A stretch of DNA of 64,000 bases from Candidatus Obscuribacterales bacterium (GTDB lineage: Bacteria; Cyanobacteriota; Vampirovibrionia; Obscuribacterales; Obscuribacteraceae): positions 496,001-560,000 of the forward strand of contig JAHBVO010000001.1 in assembly GCA_019637435.1 (NCBI GenBank), in the 5' to 3' direction. The notes under the pieces are model-generated. The model was not told the origin of the DNA. It worked only from the letters and a program-made list of their open reading frames with translations, and did no database searches. Made by a program: the position numbers and the translations under genes. Shown one piece after another: positions 17,770-26,940 of this stretch. The number at the start of each line of letters is the position of its first letter. The stretch's first letter is position 1.

Positions 17770-18912
17770 ATGAATACGACTGAATCGATCCGCGGCCGCG
17801 TGCCACTAATTGAACGCTTTCGAGAGTACCTACCTCTGACTGACCGAACTCCCGTCGTCAGTCTTGGTGAGGGTTTTACGCCGTTAGTGGCGGCTAAAAA
17901 GCTGGCCAAAGCGCTGGGTATTCCAACAGTTGATGTTCGTTTGAAACTCGAGGGATTGAACCCGACAGGCAGCTTTAAAGATCGTGGTATGACGATGGCG
18001 ATTTCCAAGGCCGTCGAAGAAGGTTCAAAAGCTGTAATCTGTGCCTCTACGGGTAATACCAGTGCATCGGCTGCAGCCTTTGCCGCCAAAGCCGGACTGG
18101 CTTGCTATGTTTTGCTTCCGGCCGGCAAGGTCGCACTCGGCAAGCTCGCACAGGCAATTTTGTATGGCTCGAAAGTAATTCAAATCGATGGTAATTTTGA
18201 TCAGGCACTAGATCTGGTGCGCCTGATTGGCGAGAAATTCCCGGTTACTATCGTTAATTCGATCAACCCTTACCGGCTTGAAGGACAGAAAACCGGCGCA
18301 TTCGAAGTGATGGATACGCTAGGCGAAGCTCCCGACTATCTGTGCATTCCGGTCGGGAATGCTGGAAATATAAGCGCTTACTTCCGGGGTTTCACTCAGT
18401 ATCATCGCGCCCCGACCACCGGACAGCAAATGCGCTATAAGGGCAGTGCGACTGCGGAGATTGAGATCGTCAAAGGTACGCTGAAGGTTCCACAAATGTG
18501 CGGCTTCCAGGCTGCAGGGGCTGCGCCGATGGTACTCGGAAAGCCGGTGCCGAACCCGGAAACTCTGGCTACAGCTATCAGGATCGGTAATCCGGCCAGC
18601 TGGCAAGAAGCGCAGAATGCGATCGATAAATCCGGCGGATTAGTCGACATGGTGACTGACGAGGAAATTCTCGAAGCGTATAAGATGCTTGCTCAGTTGG
18701 AAGGTGTGTTCTGTGAACCTGCAAGTGCCGCATCTGTAGCGGGTCTCAAAAAGTTGGCCGCTAAAGGCGGAATACCTCACGACGCTACCGTAGTTTGCGT
18801 TCTTACTGGTAACGGTTTAAAAGATCCTGATAACGCGCTGAAAGTTAGCGATGTGAAGTTGGAACCGATTAAACCGGACCTCGATGTTCTGGTATCTGCG
18901 ATGGGCCTGTAA
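17770..18912 (+). CDS. thrC: Threonine synthase
   Basis: PLP enzyme converting O-phosphohomoserine to threonine. The PLP lysine lies in NPTGSFKDRGM at about residue 70, and the phosphate-binding ASTGNTSASAAAFAAKAG follows. At 380 residues it is the short class II form, as in cyanobacteria and Bacillus, without the long N-terminal regulatory part of plant enzymes. Second gene of the operon; homoserine kinase starts 7 bases after the stop. Confidence 0.96.
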   Translation: MNTTESIRGRVPLIERFREYLPLTDRTPVVSLGEGFTPLVAAKKLAKALGIPTVDVRLKLEGLNPTGSFKDRGMTMAISKAVEEGSKAVICASTGNTSASAAAFAAKAGLACYVLLPAGKVALGKLAQAILYGSKVIQIDGNFDQALDLVRLIGEKFPVTIVNSINPYRLEGQKTGAFEVMDTLGEAPDYLCIPVGNAGNISAYFRGFTQYHRAPTTGQQMRYKGSATAEIEIVKGTLKVPQMCGFQAAGAAPMVLGKPVPNPETLATAIRIGNPASWQEAQNAIDKSGGLVDMVTDEEILEAYKMLAQLEGVFCEPASAASVAGLKKLAAKGGIPHDATVVCVLTGNGLKDPDNALKVSDVKLEPIKPDLDVLVSAMGL

Positions 18913-18919
18913 TTCGGAA

Positions 18920-19843
18920 ATGAAGAAGGTCATAGTACGAGTTCCAGCTAGCAGCGCCAATCTCGGTCCAGGTTTCGACACACTGGCATTAGCTTATGAA
19001 CTGTATTGCACTCTGACTTTTGAGTTGAGTGACGACAGCTGCAATGGTCCGATCGTCGAGATTGAGGGAAGCGCTGCATCCAGCCTACCTTGCGATCAGA
19101 ACAACCTGGTTCTCAAAGTACTGGAAGAACAATTTCCAGTTTTGAAATCCTCGTTCGATAAACTGAAGGTTACTATAAAGTCTGAAATACCTCTGGCTCG
19201 AGGACTGGGTTCCAGCGCTGCTTGTATTGCCGGAACTGTTTGGGCCGGGATCTATTTATCCGGCCAACTTCCCGATCGTAAGACCGCATTGCAATATGCA
19301 GCATCAATCGAGGGGCATCCGGATAATGTGGCTGCGAGCTTGTTTGGTGCGTTGACAGCCAGTGCTTATGTCAAACACTCAAAGGACTTTGTCGCTGCTA
19401 CGGTAGAATGGCCGGAGGACTGGCGACCGATTTTGGTTGTACCAGACCGTGAAGTCAGTACTGCACATGCGCGTGCGGTGCTGCCGAAGCAAGTATCAAT
19501 GCCGGAGGCGGTCAGTAACATTCAGAATATTGCGTTATTGCTGATGGCGATCGAAAAGAGAGATAGGGAACTGCTTCGAGCGGGTCTCACCGACAGCCTG
19601 CACGAGCCCCATCGTCAAACGCTCATTCCTGAACTGCAGGAAGTTAAAAACGTTTTGCGCGATTCGCCTGTCCTCGGAGTTGTGCTTTCCGGGGCCGGTT
19701 CATCAATTCTTGTACTGTCGGAAGCACGGCACGTCGACTATGTGAAGAAGGAGCTGGAGAGCTGGTCTTCCGTGCGCGAAGGCAAAGTCAAAGTAATGAG
19801 TCTCGAAGTCGACAGGGAGGGTTTAACAGCAACTTATGGCTAG
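18920..19843 (+). CDS. thrB: Homoserine kinase
   Basis: GHMP-family kinase, ATP-dependent phosphorylation of homoserine to feed threonine synthase. The ATG at 18920 gives 307 residues with the expected N-terminus KKVIVRVPASSANLGPGFD; the longer frame from 18884 runs back into thrC and is rejected. The ATP-binding motif PLARGLGSSAACIAG lies at about residues 85-100, and the C-terminal GVVLSGAGSSI is also typical. The stop overlaps the lysC start by 8 bases, which predicts coupled translation. Confidence 0.95.
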   Translation: MKKVIVRVPASSANLGPGFDTLALAYELYCTLTFELSDDSCNGPIVEIEGSAASSLPCDQNNLVLKVLEEQFPVLKSSFDKLKVTIKSEIPLARGLGSSAACIAGTVWAGIYLSGQLPDRKTALQYAASIEGHPDNVAASLFGALTASAYVKHSKDFVAATVEWPEDWRPILVVPDREVSTAHARAVLPKQVSMPEAVSNIQNIALLLMAIEKRDRELLRAGLTDSLHEPHRQTLIPELQEVKNVLRDSPVLGVVLSGAGSSILVLSEARHVDYVKKELESWSSVREGKVKVMSLEVDREGLTATYG

Positions 19844-21083
19844 CGAAATTCAAGTACTCAAGTTTGGCGGTACTTCCGTTAAGAGTATTGGTCGAATCGA
19901 GCACGTGGCAGGCATTATCGCCGAATGCGCCAGGACGCAAAAGGTGATCGTCGTTGTTTCCGCAATGGGTGATACCACCGACTATTTGATCAAACTTGCC
20001 AAAGGCTGCTCTGCGACGCCGGACAAGCGTGAACTCGATGCCCTCCTTTCCACGGGAGAGCAGATGTCTATTTCCCTTCTCGCTATCCGATTGCGCGATA
20101 TCGGTGTTGCAGCTCGGTCACTCACGGGCGGTCAAGTTGGAATTTTTACCGAGAGTATTCACACTAACGCTCGCATCGTTGACATACGAAAAGAGGCTCT
20201 GGCAAAGCATCTTGAAGACAACGACGTCCTTGTCGTCGCTGGTTTTCAGGGCGTTACTCCGGACGGCGATATTACCACGCTGGGGCGCGGCGGTTCTGAT
20301 ACAACCGCTGTTGCTCTTGCTGCTGCGGTCAATGCCGCCGGCTGCGATATCTACACCGACGTAGATGGAATTTTTACAACCGACCCGAATCTGGTCAACA
20401 ATGCTTCGTTGTTGCGAACGGTTTCTTACGGAGAGGTTCTGGAGATGGCTCGCCTGGGCGCAAAGGTGCTTCACCCGCGCGCTGTAGAGCTGGCGAGACA
20501 ATATGGCGTTAAACTGCGAGTTCGCAATACATTTAAGCCCGAGGACAAGGGTACTTTGATCGTTGGAGGTGATATGGAAATCTTTCGTGCAATCAGTTCG
20601 GTGGCTGTGGATAAGGACCAGGCAGCGGTTGCTATCATGGATGTACCGGATCAGCCTGGTATCGCCGGTAAGGTCACAGGTGCGCTGGCGAAACGTAATA
20701 TCGGCATTGACATGATTGTCCAGTCCTTCCATCCGTCGACCGATCACAACAGCATTACCTTCACCGTTCAGTCTGATGCGTTGGACGAAACTGTGGCCGT
20801 ATTGAACGAGATTAAGGATGCTCTTGGAGCTCGCGTTGTTCAAGTCGACGGCGACTGCGCCAAAGTCAGCCTGATTGGAGCCGGTCTGGTCGAGCAGCCC
20901 GATATTCCGTCGCGAATGTTCACAACCCTTGGCGAGAACAAGATAAACATCAAGATGATTTCTACGAGCGAGATGAAGATAAGTTGCATCGTTTCTCGCG
21001 CCGCAGCCGATCAAGCCGCTCGTCTAATTCACGAAGCGTTCGAACTGCATCTCCTTCAAAAAGAAAACGCCGCAAAGGTTTAA
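19836..21083 (+). CDS. lysC: Aspartate kinase
   Basis: 415 residues; first step of the aspartate family: aspartate to aspartyl-phosphate. N-terminal KFGGTSV, then STGEQMSISLLA and TLGRGGSDTTAVALA in the kinase domain. Two C-terminal ACT domains (about 265-410, starting VAIMDVPDQPGIAGKVTGAL) would bind lysine and/or threonine. Monofunctional: no homoserine dehydrogenase fusion. It ends the operon, which therefore encodes every step from aspartate to threonine except aspartate-semialdehyde dehydrogenase. AGGGAGGG lies about 15 bases upstream, farther than usual, so coupling from thrB probably drives its translation. Confidence 0.96.
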   Translation: MASEIQVLKFGGTSVKSIGRIEHVAGIIAECARTQKVIVVVSAMGDTTDYLIKLAKGCSATPDKRELDALLSTGEQMSISLLAIRLRDIGVAARSLTGGQVGIFTESIHTNARIVDIRKEALAKHLEDNDVLVVAGFQGVTPDGDITTLGRGGSDTTAVALAAAVNAAGCDIYTDVDGIFTTDPNLVNNASLLRTVSYGEVLEMARLGAKVLHPRAVELARQYGVKLRVRNTFKPEDKGTLIVGGDMEIFRAISSVAVDKDQAAVAIMDVPDQPGIAGKVTGALAKRNIGIDMIVQSFHPSTDHNSITFTVQSDALDETVAVLNEIKDALGARVVQVDGDCAKVSLIGAGLVEQPDIPSRMFTTLGENKINIKMISTSEMKISCIVSRAAADQAARLIHEAFELHLLQKENAAKV

Positions 21084-21166
21084 CCCCCATTTCGAACCTG
21101 CTTTGATGCGCGCATGAAGAACAGGCGGCATAGCGTTTCGAACACGTTTAGAAACGAAACGTTGGC

Positions 21167-23362
21167 TTATAGTTGGTCCCACTCGGCTTGTGTTGCCGGG
21201 GCAATGTCCATTATCTTCCAACCGTCGCGCTCAACACGCAAAGTCACATCTAGAAAACCGACTCCCGTCATCCAGGAGGGCGCTTTTAGCAGCACTTCGC
21301 AGTGGCTATCGAAGTTTTTCAGTTTGATATCTTGGGCGGGAAACAAGAAAGGACGTGCCATCGGCAGTGGTGGCGGAGTTAGACGGACGCTGGTGTTAAA
21401 GTTGGATGCTGCCCACTCGGGATTGATGTAAGCGTATTGATTGTCATGATTTCGAGACTGCGCTATCAGGGCGCGATACATTTTTGTGATCACGATATGG
21501 ATATCCTGCAGTTCCGGATTAATCAAATAAGCCGAACCGTTTTTGACTGATTCGAGAAAGCGAGTACCATTCTGCGTGCGAATCTTCACGCGCCAGGTTT
21601 CACCAAGTCTCAAATCACTTTCAGATTCTTCTTCCGGGTCTCTTCCGGAGCGCATCGACGTTAAGTTGAGACTGTCTCGATCGAACAGAGTCGTGTCATG
21701 AAGCTCGTTGGCGAATCCTGGCCCGGATTCAATATAAGGTAGATTCTCGGATGGACTCTCGATCACGATATGATGTTTTTCCAGAAGACCTCTCGGTTTT
21801 CCATTGCTGAGATACGTGATACCCGGTCGGGTAGTCTCCACGCCCAAAGTAAGTTGACCAGGTTTTGACTTGGTTGCTGGCTGGTAAGCATAAACCAAGC
21901 CATCTTCTTCGCTTCGGGGGGCGACTAGATATTCTACGTAACTGAAGGTAAGCCATCCGCAGACAATAGTGGTTGAAGCAATTACTAGCGCTATCATGCC
22001 CTGACGAGTCGTAGTTACCCAGGATGCCATCTGACGAGCTCTGGCGACATAACTTCTAAAATCTTTGCTTTCGTTGTCAGAAGGGGTTGATTTTGTGCCA
22101 CTGCTTACGGTGGCGGTGTTGGGTGAGTTGCGCACCGCTGGTGTTTGTTTCAAAACGGACGTTTCAACAACATGCACGCGGGGCGGTGTTACGCTATCGG
22201 CTATCTTCGAGACGCGTTCCTGTTTCTTTTCGATTAATTCGCTCGGTTTTCCCGGTGTTGTCTCGGCTTGCTCCGGCGGCTGCGAACTGTTTGTGAGCTG
22301 ATTCCGAGGCGAATTCGTGTCTAGCCGTTCGTCATCGGGTGCCAACAACTTCAGCTTGTTTCCCGTGCTTTTAAAATTAGCTCTTCTTGTCCTGGCCCGT
22401 TCCCGTTCCGCCTCAGCGAAGGACATGCCGCTGCTAGAGCTGTTTGCCTCGTAATGTCGGTCGATCGATACTTTGTTTTTGACTAGATCCTTTAGCGCGT
22501 GTAAAACTTCTTGCATCGACTTGTATCGAGCATCGGGATTTCTTTCAAGGCAGCGTCTAACAAATCCTTCGATTTTGTAGTTGTACGTCAGACCATCTGA
22601 GACTTGCGACAAGCTTGGCGGGCTTCGGCGAGCGAGGTGCGAAAGTGCATCATCCCCGGAGAAAGGCGTGCGCCCTGTGAGCGCTTCGAAGAAGACGCAA
22701 CCCAGGGCGAATATTTCGGAGCGCGCATCGTATTGTTGCAAGAGCAACTGTTCCGGTGCAAGATAGTTCGGATCGCCAGTCACCGTGCGGCCTTCGAATG
22801 ATATCTGCTGAGCGGTAGCGTGTCTGACTATGCCGCTGCCTGAGTCGATCAGGAAGACCGCGGAATCTTGCGCCTCCAGATTTCGCAGGAGAATATTCGA
22901 TGCTTTGATATCTCTATGGAGAATACCTTGTGAATGCATCGCTGCAATTGCTTCGGCGACAGGGATGAAAGCTCGGTATGCCAGTTCCGGCGATAAAACG
23001 AGCGACTGTTCGGCGTTAGTCTCAGAACCACTTCCGCGCAAGTGTAGTTTTAAACTGATGCCGGCATGGTATTCATACACCAGGTAAACGGCACCATCTG
23101 CGGTGGCTCCGAAATCCACTACCTGAGCAAGATTCTTGTTGCGTATGCGGCAGAGCGCAGTCGCTTCCCGTTGAAAGTGAATCAATTCGTCGAATTCAAG
23201 CACTCCGAGTTTCTTGACCACGACCTCTTCTTCGAGAAATTCGTCGTAACACAGATAGGAGTCCGAGACAGCGCTGCCGCCAAGCTTCTCGATTGGCTTG
23301 TAACGCTCCATCGGGAAGTTAGTCTGGTTGAGTTCGCGCTCTAGCTGCTCCGCCGTATACAT
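21167..23362 (-). CDS. Transmembrane Hanks-type Ser/Thr protein kinase
   Basis: 731 residues. The kinase domain spans about 20-290: K50 in VVVKKL, HRDIKASN (H149, D151, N156) and GDPNYLAPEQL. Two departures: the glycine loop reads KLGGSAVSDSY, and the DFG motif is DSG (D173 kept), so activity is likely but not certain. A polar linker of about 150 residues leads to one transmembrane segment at about 455-475 (MIALVIASTTIVCGWLTF), then an exported domain of about 250 residues with no PASTA or other repeat I recognise. That domain is presumably the sensor. It lies downstream of the TonB-like gene on the same strand. Confidence 0.88.
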   Translation of the reverse strand: MYTAEQLERELNQTNFPMERYKPIEKLGGSAVSDSYLCYDEFLEEEVVVKKLGVLEFDELIHFQREATALCRIRNKNLAQVVDFGATADGAVYLVYEYHAGISLKLHLRGSGSETNAEQSLVLSPELAYRAFIPVAEAIAAMHSQGILHRDIKASNILLRNLEAQDSAVFLIDSGSGIVRHATAQQISFEGRTVTGDPNYLAPEQLLLQQYDARSEIFALGCVFFEALTGRTPFSGDDALSHLARRSPPSLSQVSDGLTYNYKIEGFVRRCLERNPDARYKSMQEVLHALKDLVKNKVSIDRHYEANSSSSGMSFAEAERERARTRRANFKSTGNKLKLLAPDDERLDTNSPRNQLTNSSQPPEQAETTPGKPSELIEKKQERVSKIADSVTPPRVHVVETSVLKQTPAVRNSPNTATVSSGTKSTPSDNESKDFRSYVARARQMASWVTTTRQGMIALVIASTTIVCGWLTFSYVEYLVAPRSEEDGLVYAYQPATKSKPGQLTLGVETTRPGITYLSNGKPRGLLEKHHIVIESPSENLPYIESGPGFANELHDTTLFDRDSLNLTSMRSGRDPEEESESDLRLGETWRVKIRTQNGTRFLESVKNGSAYLINPELQDIHIVITKMYRALIAQSRNHDNQYAYINPEWAASNFNTSVRLTPPPLPMARPFLFPAQDIKLKNFDSHCEVLLKAPSWMTGVGFLDVTLRVERDGWKIMDIAPATQAEWDQL

Positions 23363-23423
23363 TAGAAAAGTCGTTTGTAAGGAGTTCTTTTCTTATACCC
23401 ACGGAGGATGCTTCCAAAGCCGA

Positions 23424-23450
23424 GAAGCCGTGCCCTGTCGGACCGGCTTC
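23424..23450 (-). terminator. Intergenic hairpin between the TonB-like and kinase genes
   Basis: Perfect 7-bp inverted repeat GAAGCCG (23424-23430) / CGGCTTC (23444-23450) in the 111-bp gap between two leftward genes. No T-run follows on either strand, so it may be an attenuator or an mRNA-processing hairpin rather than a full terminator. Confidence 0.35.
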
Positions 23451-23473
23451 CCTCATGTACCAAATCGACAGCA

Positions 23474-25195
23474 CTAGCGAATCGAGCCGGTTCCCTTGAA
23501 GACGTTGTAGTCAAACTTGAACTCAATGTCCACGGATTCGGGGGAACCCTCTGGTAGCGGAGCAAAAGGAGCTGCGTTTGAAATAGCTTTGAGCGCAGCC
23601 TGGTCTGCCACTGACGAGCCAGAGGCTACGGAGAGCTGAAGATTGCTAAGCTTTCCGTTTTGATGAATAGTGAATCTGGCAGTGACCCGCTTAGAAGCTG
23701 AGTCTGTTGGAGGAAACCAACTGCGCTTGATGCGACGCTGCAGCTCTGCCATATAGGGACCGAAGTTGATGTCCGCTCTTGCGCCTGATTGACTTGTGTC
23801 ACTCTTCCGAGAGTTTGAAGTCCTGCCCGGCTCGCCAGTTTGCTTTGTTCCCGTATGGTCGCCCTTGTCTGGAGAAGGCAGGCTGGGTGTCATGCCTATG
23901 AATTTGTCGACATCGCTACCTTTCCCGTATGGTTCATTGGCGCCTCTGCTGCTTTCTCTGCTGGGGCGTGGACCGGTCGAATCCGAGGTGCCTTTTGATT
24001 CTCTTTCGCCTCTTCCAGTCTCCACGATTTTTGGGCCCGTCGCTCCACTGTGTCTGGCGGATGATGCCGCGATGGCCGGTGCAGGAACGCTGGAACTGGG
24101 CGAGCCGGTGTTTGATACCAGCTTCGGTGCCCCATTAGATTTGACATCAACGGCATGGGCTTGTGGAAGTGGTGTGGATGCCGCCGGAGTACCCTGCGGC
24201 GTCAACGTCGCAAGAAGTTTTGTCGGGTCGAGCAGCGGTTTTGCAGGAGTGTTTGGTTGACCCAAGCTGGGCAACGGTGGCACGGCTTTGAGCGGTGTTT
24301 GCGGCTGCATCGGTGAGGGCGTGATTTTCGCCGGCGATGGAGTGGACTGCGCTACTGGCGCTATATGCGGTTTCGGAGTTTCCATCGGTTTAGCGATTTC
24401 TGGCCGAGCTGCGGCTGGAGCTGGTTTGACAGGAGTGGGCTTTGCTTCCTGCGGCTTTGCTGCGCTGGATTTCGGCTCCGGTTTCGCTTCTGCTGGTTTT
24501 GCAGACTTCGGCTCCGCCTGTCGCTGTAACGTTTGCGGACGACCGCCGCTGTTCGATTCTGACGGATTCTTCACGATGCGAGTGTGTTTGGGGTCATGCT
24601 GAGCTTCCGCGTTTATACGGGCTTTCGTCTTAACCCTCGGAGGCTTTTGCGTTTCAATTTTTGGATTTGCAAATTCAATCGTTGTCACCTGGATTTGCGG
24701 TGGTGCCGGTATCAGAAAGAAAAACGCGAATATGACGAGAGTCACCATCAAGGCTGCGTGGAAGAGATAGCTGCCGCTTGATGCTTCCGAGATATGCATT
24801 GCGGTAGGTGCGTAGATTGCATTTCGCCTTACGGTCTTTGCATGATCGTATGCATCTCTCATCGCATAAGCGATGAAGGCCGTAAACAGAACGGAGAGCA
24901 CATTCATTGCGGCGCTGCCAAAATGCATTCCAGCTAGTGCATGAGCGACATCACTATTCGGAGTGATATTGTATTCGGTGCCTATCGCTTTTAGCGTACT
25001 GACTAATTGTTGGCTCCAGGCAAGCGTTCCAATCAGAATTATGTTGGTAAAGCCAACCAGGAAAAAGAGAACGCCTTTGCGCGGCTCCAGATTGTAAATT
25101 TGTCCCAACCCAGGGATAACCGATAGAGAGGTTGCTACCAGCGGGTCTCGTAATGCAGGCACCAAGAGGCCGCCTTGATTTTGATTGTTGTTCAT
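23474..25195 (-). CDS. Membrane protein with TonB-like C-terminal domain
   Basis: 573 residues. The N-terminal part (about 1-130) is an integral membrane domain starting ATSLSVIPGLGQIYN, a TM2-like motif. A TonB-type anchor follows (HAALMVTLVIFAFFFLIPAPP, about 150-172), then about 270 residues rich in Pro, Lys and Ala that could span the periplasm. It ends in a TonB C-terminal domain (about 475-573, YMAELQRRIKRSWFPP through FKFDYNVFKG). Known TonB proteins carry energy to outer-membrane receptors. The extra membrane domain in front of the anchor is unusual. No ExbB/ExbD or receptor genes are in the window, so partners are unknown. Confidence 0.8.
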   Translation of the reverse strand: MNNNQNQGGLLVPALRDPLVATSLSVIPGLGQIYNLEPRKGVLFFLVGFTNIILIGTLAWSQQLVSTLKAIGTEYNITPNSDVAHALAGMHFGSAAMNVLSVLFTAFIAYAMRDAYDHAKTVRRNAIYAPTAMHISEASSGSYLFHAALMVTLVIFAFFFLIPAPPQIQVTTIEFANPKIETQKPPRVKTKARINAEAQHDPKHTRIVKNPSESNSGGRPQTLQRQAEPKSAKPAEAKPEPKSSAAKPQEAKPTPVKPAPAAARPEIAKPMETPKPHIAPVAQSTPSPAKITPSPMQPQTPLKAVPPLPSLGQPNTPAKPLLDPTKLLATLTPQGTPAASTPLPQAHAVDVKSNGAPKLVSNTGSPSSSVPAPAIAASSARHSGATGPKIVETGRGERESKGTSDSTGPRPSRESSRGANEPYGKGSDVDKFIGMTPSLPSPDKGDHTGTKQTGEPGRTSNSRKSDTSQSGARADINFGPYMAELQRRIKRSWFPPTDSASKRVTARFTIHQNGKLSNLQLSVASGSSVADQAALKAISNAAPFAPLPEGSPESVDIEFKFDYNVFKGTGSIR

Positions 25196-25362
25196 GGTCT
25201 TGTCCCAATGCGCTCGACATGAAACCCAGTCTATTGGGACTGGTCAAAAGGCGCACTGCCATTAGACTCAAGAACATTCTGGGGGAATGACTAGATTCAA
25301 TCTCGGGTTTTTACCACCTGGGAAAATTTTGATCGGCGTGATATGTCGTCTGCGGCGAACGC

Positions 25363-26106
25363 CTACTTCACCCGTCCTACACGAAGGTGTACTTGCCATG
25401 TGACTCTGCGTTTTTTCGAGTAGTCACCCCAGGCGTCACAAATCAGATCGAAGTGTGTCTCGATCGGATCCTTGCCATGCTGTTTTCGATAATTTTGAAT
25501 CGCCGACCAGCTTGACATGTATCCGAGGCACTGAGCTAAGTTCCAATCGAGCTCCATCAGGAAATCAGGATGGTCTAGTTCCTTAAAGGGAAACTCGATT
25601 GATTTATATTCGTCTCTCACGTGATTTATCTGCCGCGGCCAGAACGGCTCAAGGTCTGTGTATATGCGCTCGAACGCCGAACTCACGCTGTCTTCGATCG
25701 AAAACGCGCCATAGCACCATGCCGCAATAATACCTTTCTTCTTGAGAACGCGTTTGGCCTCCAGGAAGAATGCATCCATGTCAAACCAATGCAGAGCATT
25801 TGCGATGGTGATCAAATCCTGGGAATTATCGTCCAGCTCGCTATTTTCAGCGGTGGAGATGTCGTATAAAACCTTGGGGTGAGTTATTGCTTCACGGATT
25901 TGCTCTTCGCTGGCATCAGTGGCGGTGACCTTGTCAAAGTAGTCAGCGAGTGCGACAGCTGCCTGTCCGTTACCAGTCGCACAATCCCAGGCTCGCTTAT
26001 GAGCTGGAGTGATCGACGCCAGATAATCGAATAGTTCTTTCGGATACATTGGCCGAAACCGGCGATAGGTTGCTGCTTGAGTCGAAAAATGATCGTTGAA
26101 TGTCAT
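25363..26106 (-). CDS. Class I SAM-dependent methyltransferase
   Basis: 247 residues from the ATG at 26106 (MTFNDHFSTQA); a longer frame to an ATG at 26148 is also possible, and neither has a good ribosome site. The N-terminus is typical of the UbiE/trans-aconitate-like group: a short YRRFRPMYP stretch before the Rossmann part. The SAM-binding motif is WDCATGNGQAAVALA at about 40-55, with an acidic residue ending strand 2 (VTATDAS) and motif IV near ANALHWFD. Substrate unknown, probably a small molecule. It is divergent from the exported HExxH protein. Confidence 0.88.
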   Translation of the reverse strand: MTFNDHFSTQAATYRRFRPMYPKELFDYLASITPAHKRAWDCATGNGQAAVALADYFDKVTATDASEEQIREAITHPKVLYDISTAENSELDDNSQDLITIANALHWFDMDAFFLEAKRVLKKKGIIAAWCYGAFSIEDSVSSAFERIYTDLEPFWPRQINHVRDEYKSIEFPFKELDHPDFLMELDWNLAQCLGYMSSWSAIQNYRKQHGKDPIETHFDLICDAWGDYSKKRRVTWQVHLRVGRVK

Positions 26107-26172
26107 GGTTTCAATCGCATTAGTGAGAAGCTGGTAGGATGATAACATGACTTAGTTGGAACGTTGACCTGA

Positions 26173-26940
26173 ATGCGGCTCCGAGTTCTTTCAAAATTAC
26201 CTCAGTTATTTGCGTTTCTGTTTTTATCTGCCGGCGCTGCCACCGCGGCTGATGGCATCGCACTGGATGAGTCCGAAAAGGTCTTCGTTGAGAAAGCCGC
26301 TCCCACTGTCGAGCGTAAAGAATTTAACCCGTGGATTCCATTCACTCCGCAGCCGAAACTTGAGAAGGGTCAAAAAGCTCTTACCGAGTTCGCGTTTAAC
26401 CTCAAGGTTCGGTTCGACGATGTCGACATTTTGCAAAAGGACGAGCGGCATGGACGCTGGTTCGTCACGATCCGGCCGAAAGACGTTCATGCCTCGATGT
26501 CGCTACCTGTGGTTATCTGGTTGCCACCGGGTGCTCCTCAGAAATGCATCAGGCATGAGGAGGGACATCGCATGATTGCTGAGCGTGTTTACCAATTCGC
26601 CGGCGATATTCTCAAGCATTATGCAGTTCAAACCTACACCTCCGAATACAGGGGCGAGGGTGCAAGCGTCGAACTCGCTGTCCATGACGCATACAAGCGC
26701 GCTATAAACCAGTTGAACTCTAATTATCGTGGAACCGTTTTCGACTATGCTTTGATGGTCACGCGAGAGTACGATCGCTTAACCAATCACGGATTAAACC
26801 CAATTTCGGAAAGCGATGCAATCGAGCAGAGTTTTTCGAATTCGTCGTCAGAGATGACGAAGTTGCTTGAGGCGCGTGCAAGCGCAATACAGTCGCGAGG
26901 TGATGAAGAAAGACCAGTGACGAAGCTGGAAACGCATTAG
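26173..26940 (+). CDS. Exported protein with HExxH motif, putative zinc peptidase (DUF922-like)
   Basis: 255 residues. A signal peptide is evident (hydrophobic core LPQLFAFLFLSAGAATAA, cleavage near residue 26). The centre holds HEEGH (RHEEGHRMIAERVYQF), a fit to the HExxH zinc-binding signature, followed by helical sequence with a charged face. The layout, roughly 200 residues with a central HExxH after a beta-rich half, recalls the DUF922 family, which is the assignment I favour without certainty. Its third zinc ligand cannot be fixed by eye. The stop codon overlaps the end of the convergent kinase-like gene by 4 bases. Confidence 0.75.
   Translation: MRLRVLSKLPQLFAFLFLSAGAATAADGIALDESEKVFVEKAAPTVERKEFNPWIPFTPQPKLEKGQKALTEFAFNLKVRFDDVDILQKDERHGRWFVTIRPKDVHASMSLPVVIWLPPGAPQKCIRHEEGHRMIAERVYQFAGDILKHYAVQTYTSEYRGEGASVELAVHDAYKRAINQLNSNYRGTVFDYALMVTREYDRLTNHGLNPISESDAIEQSFSNSSSEMTKLLEARASAIQSRGDEERPVTKLETH

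Noticed and set aside
20118..21014. Long leftward frame of 298 codons antisense to lysC
   Set aside because: lysC has every motif of aspartate kinase in place; the opposite frame has no recognisable content.
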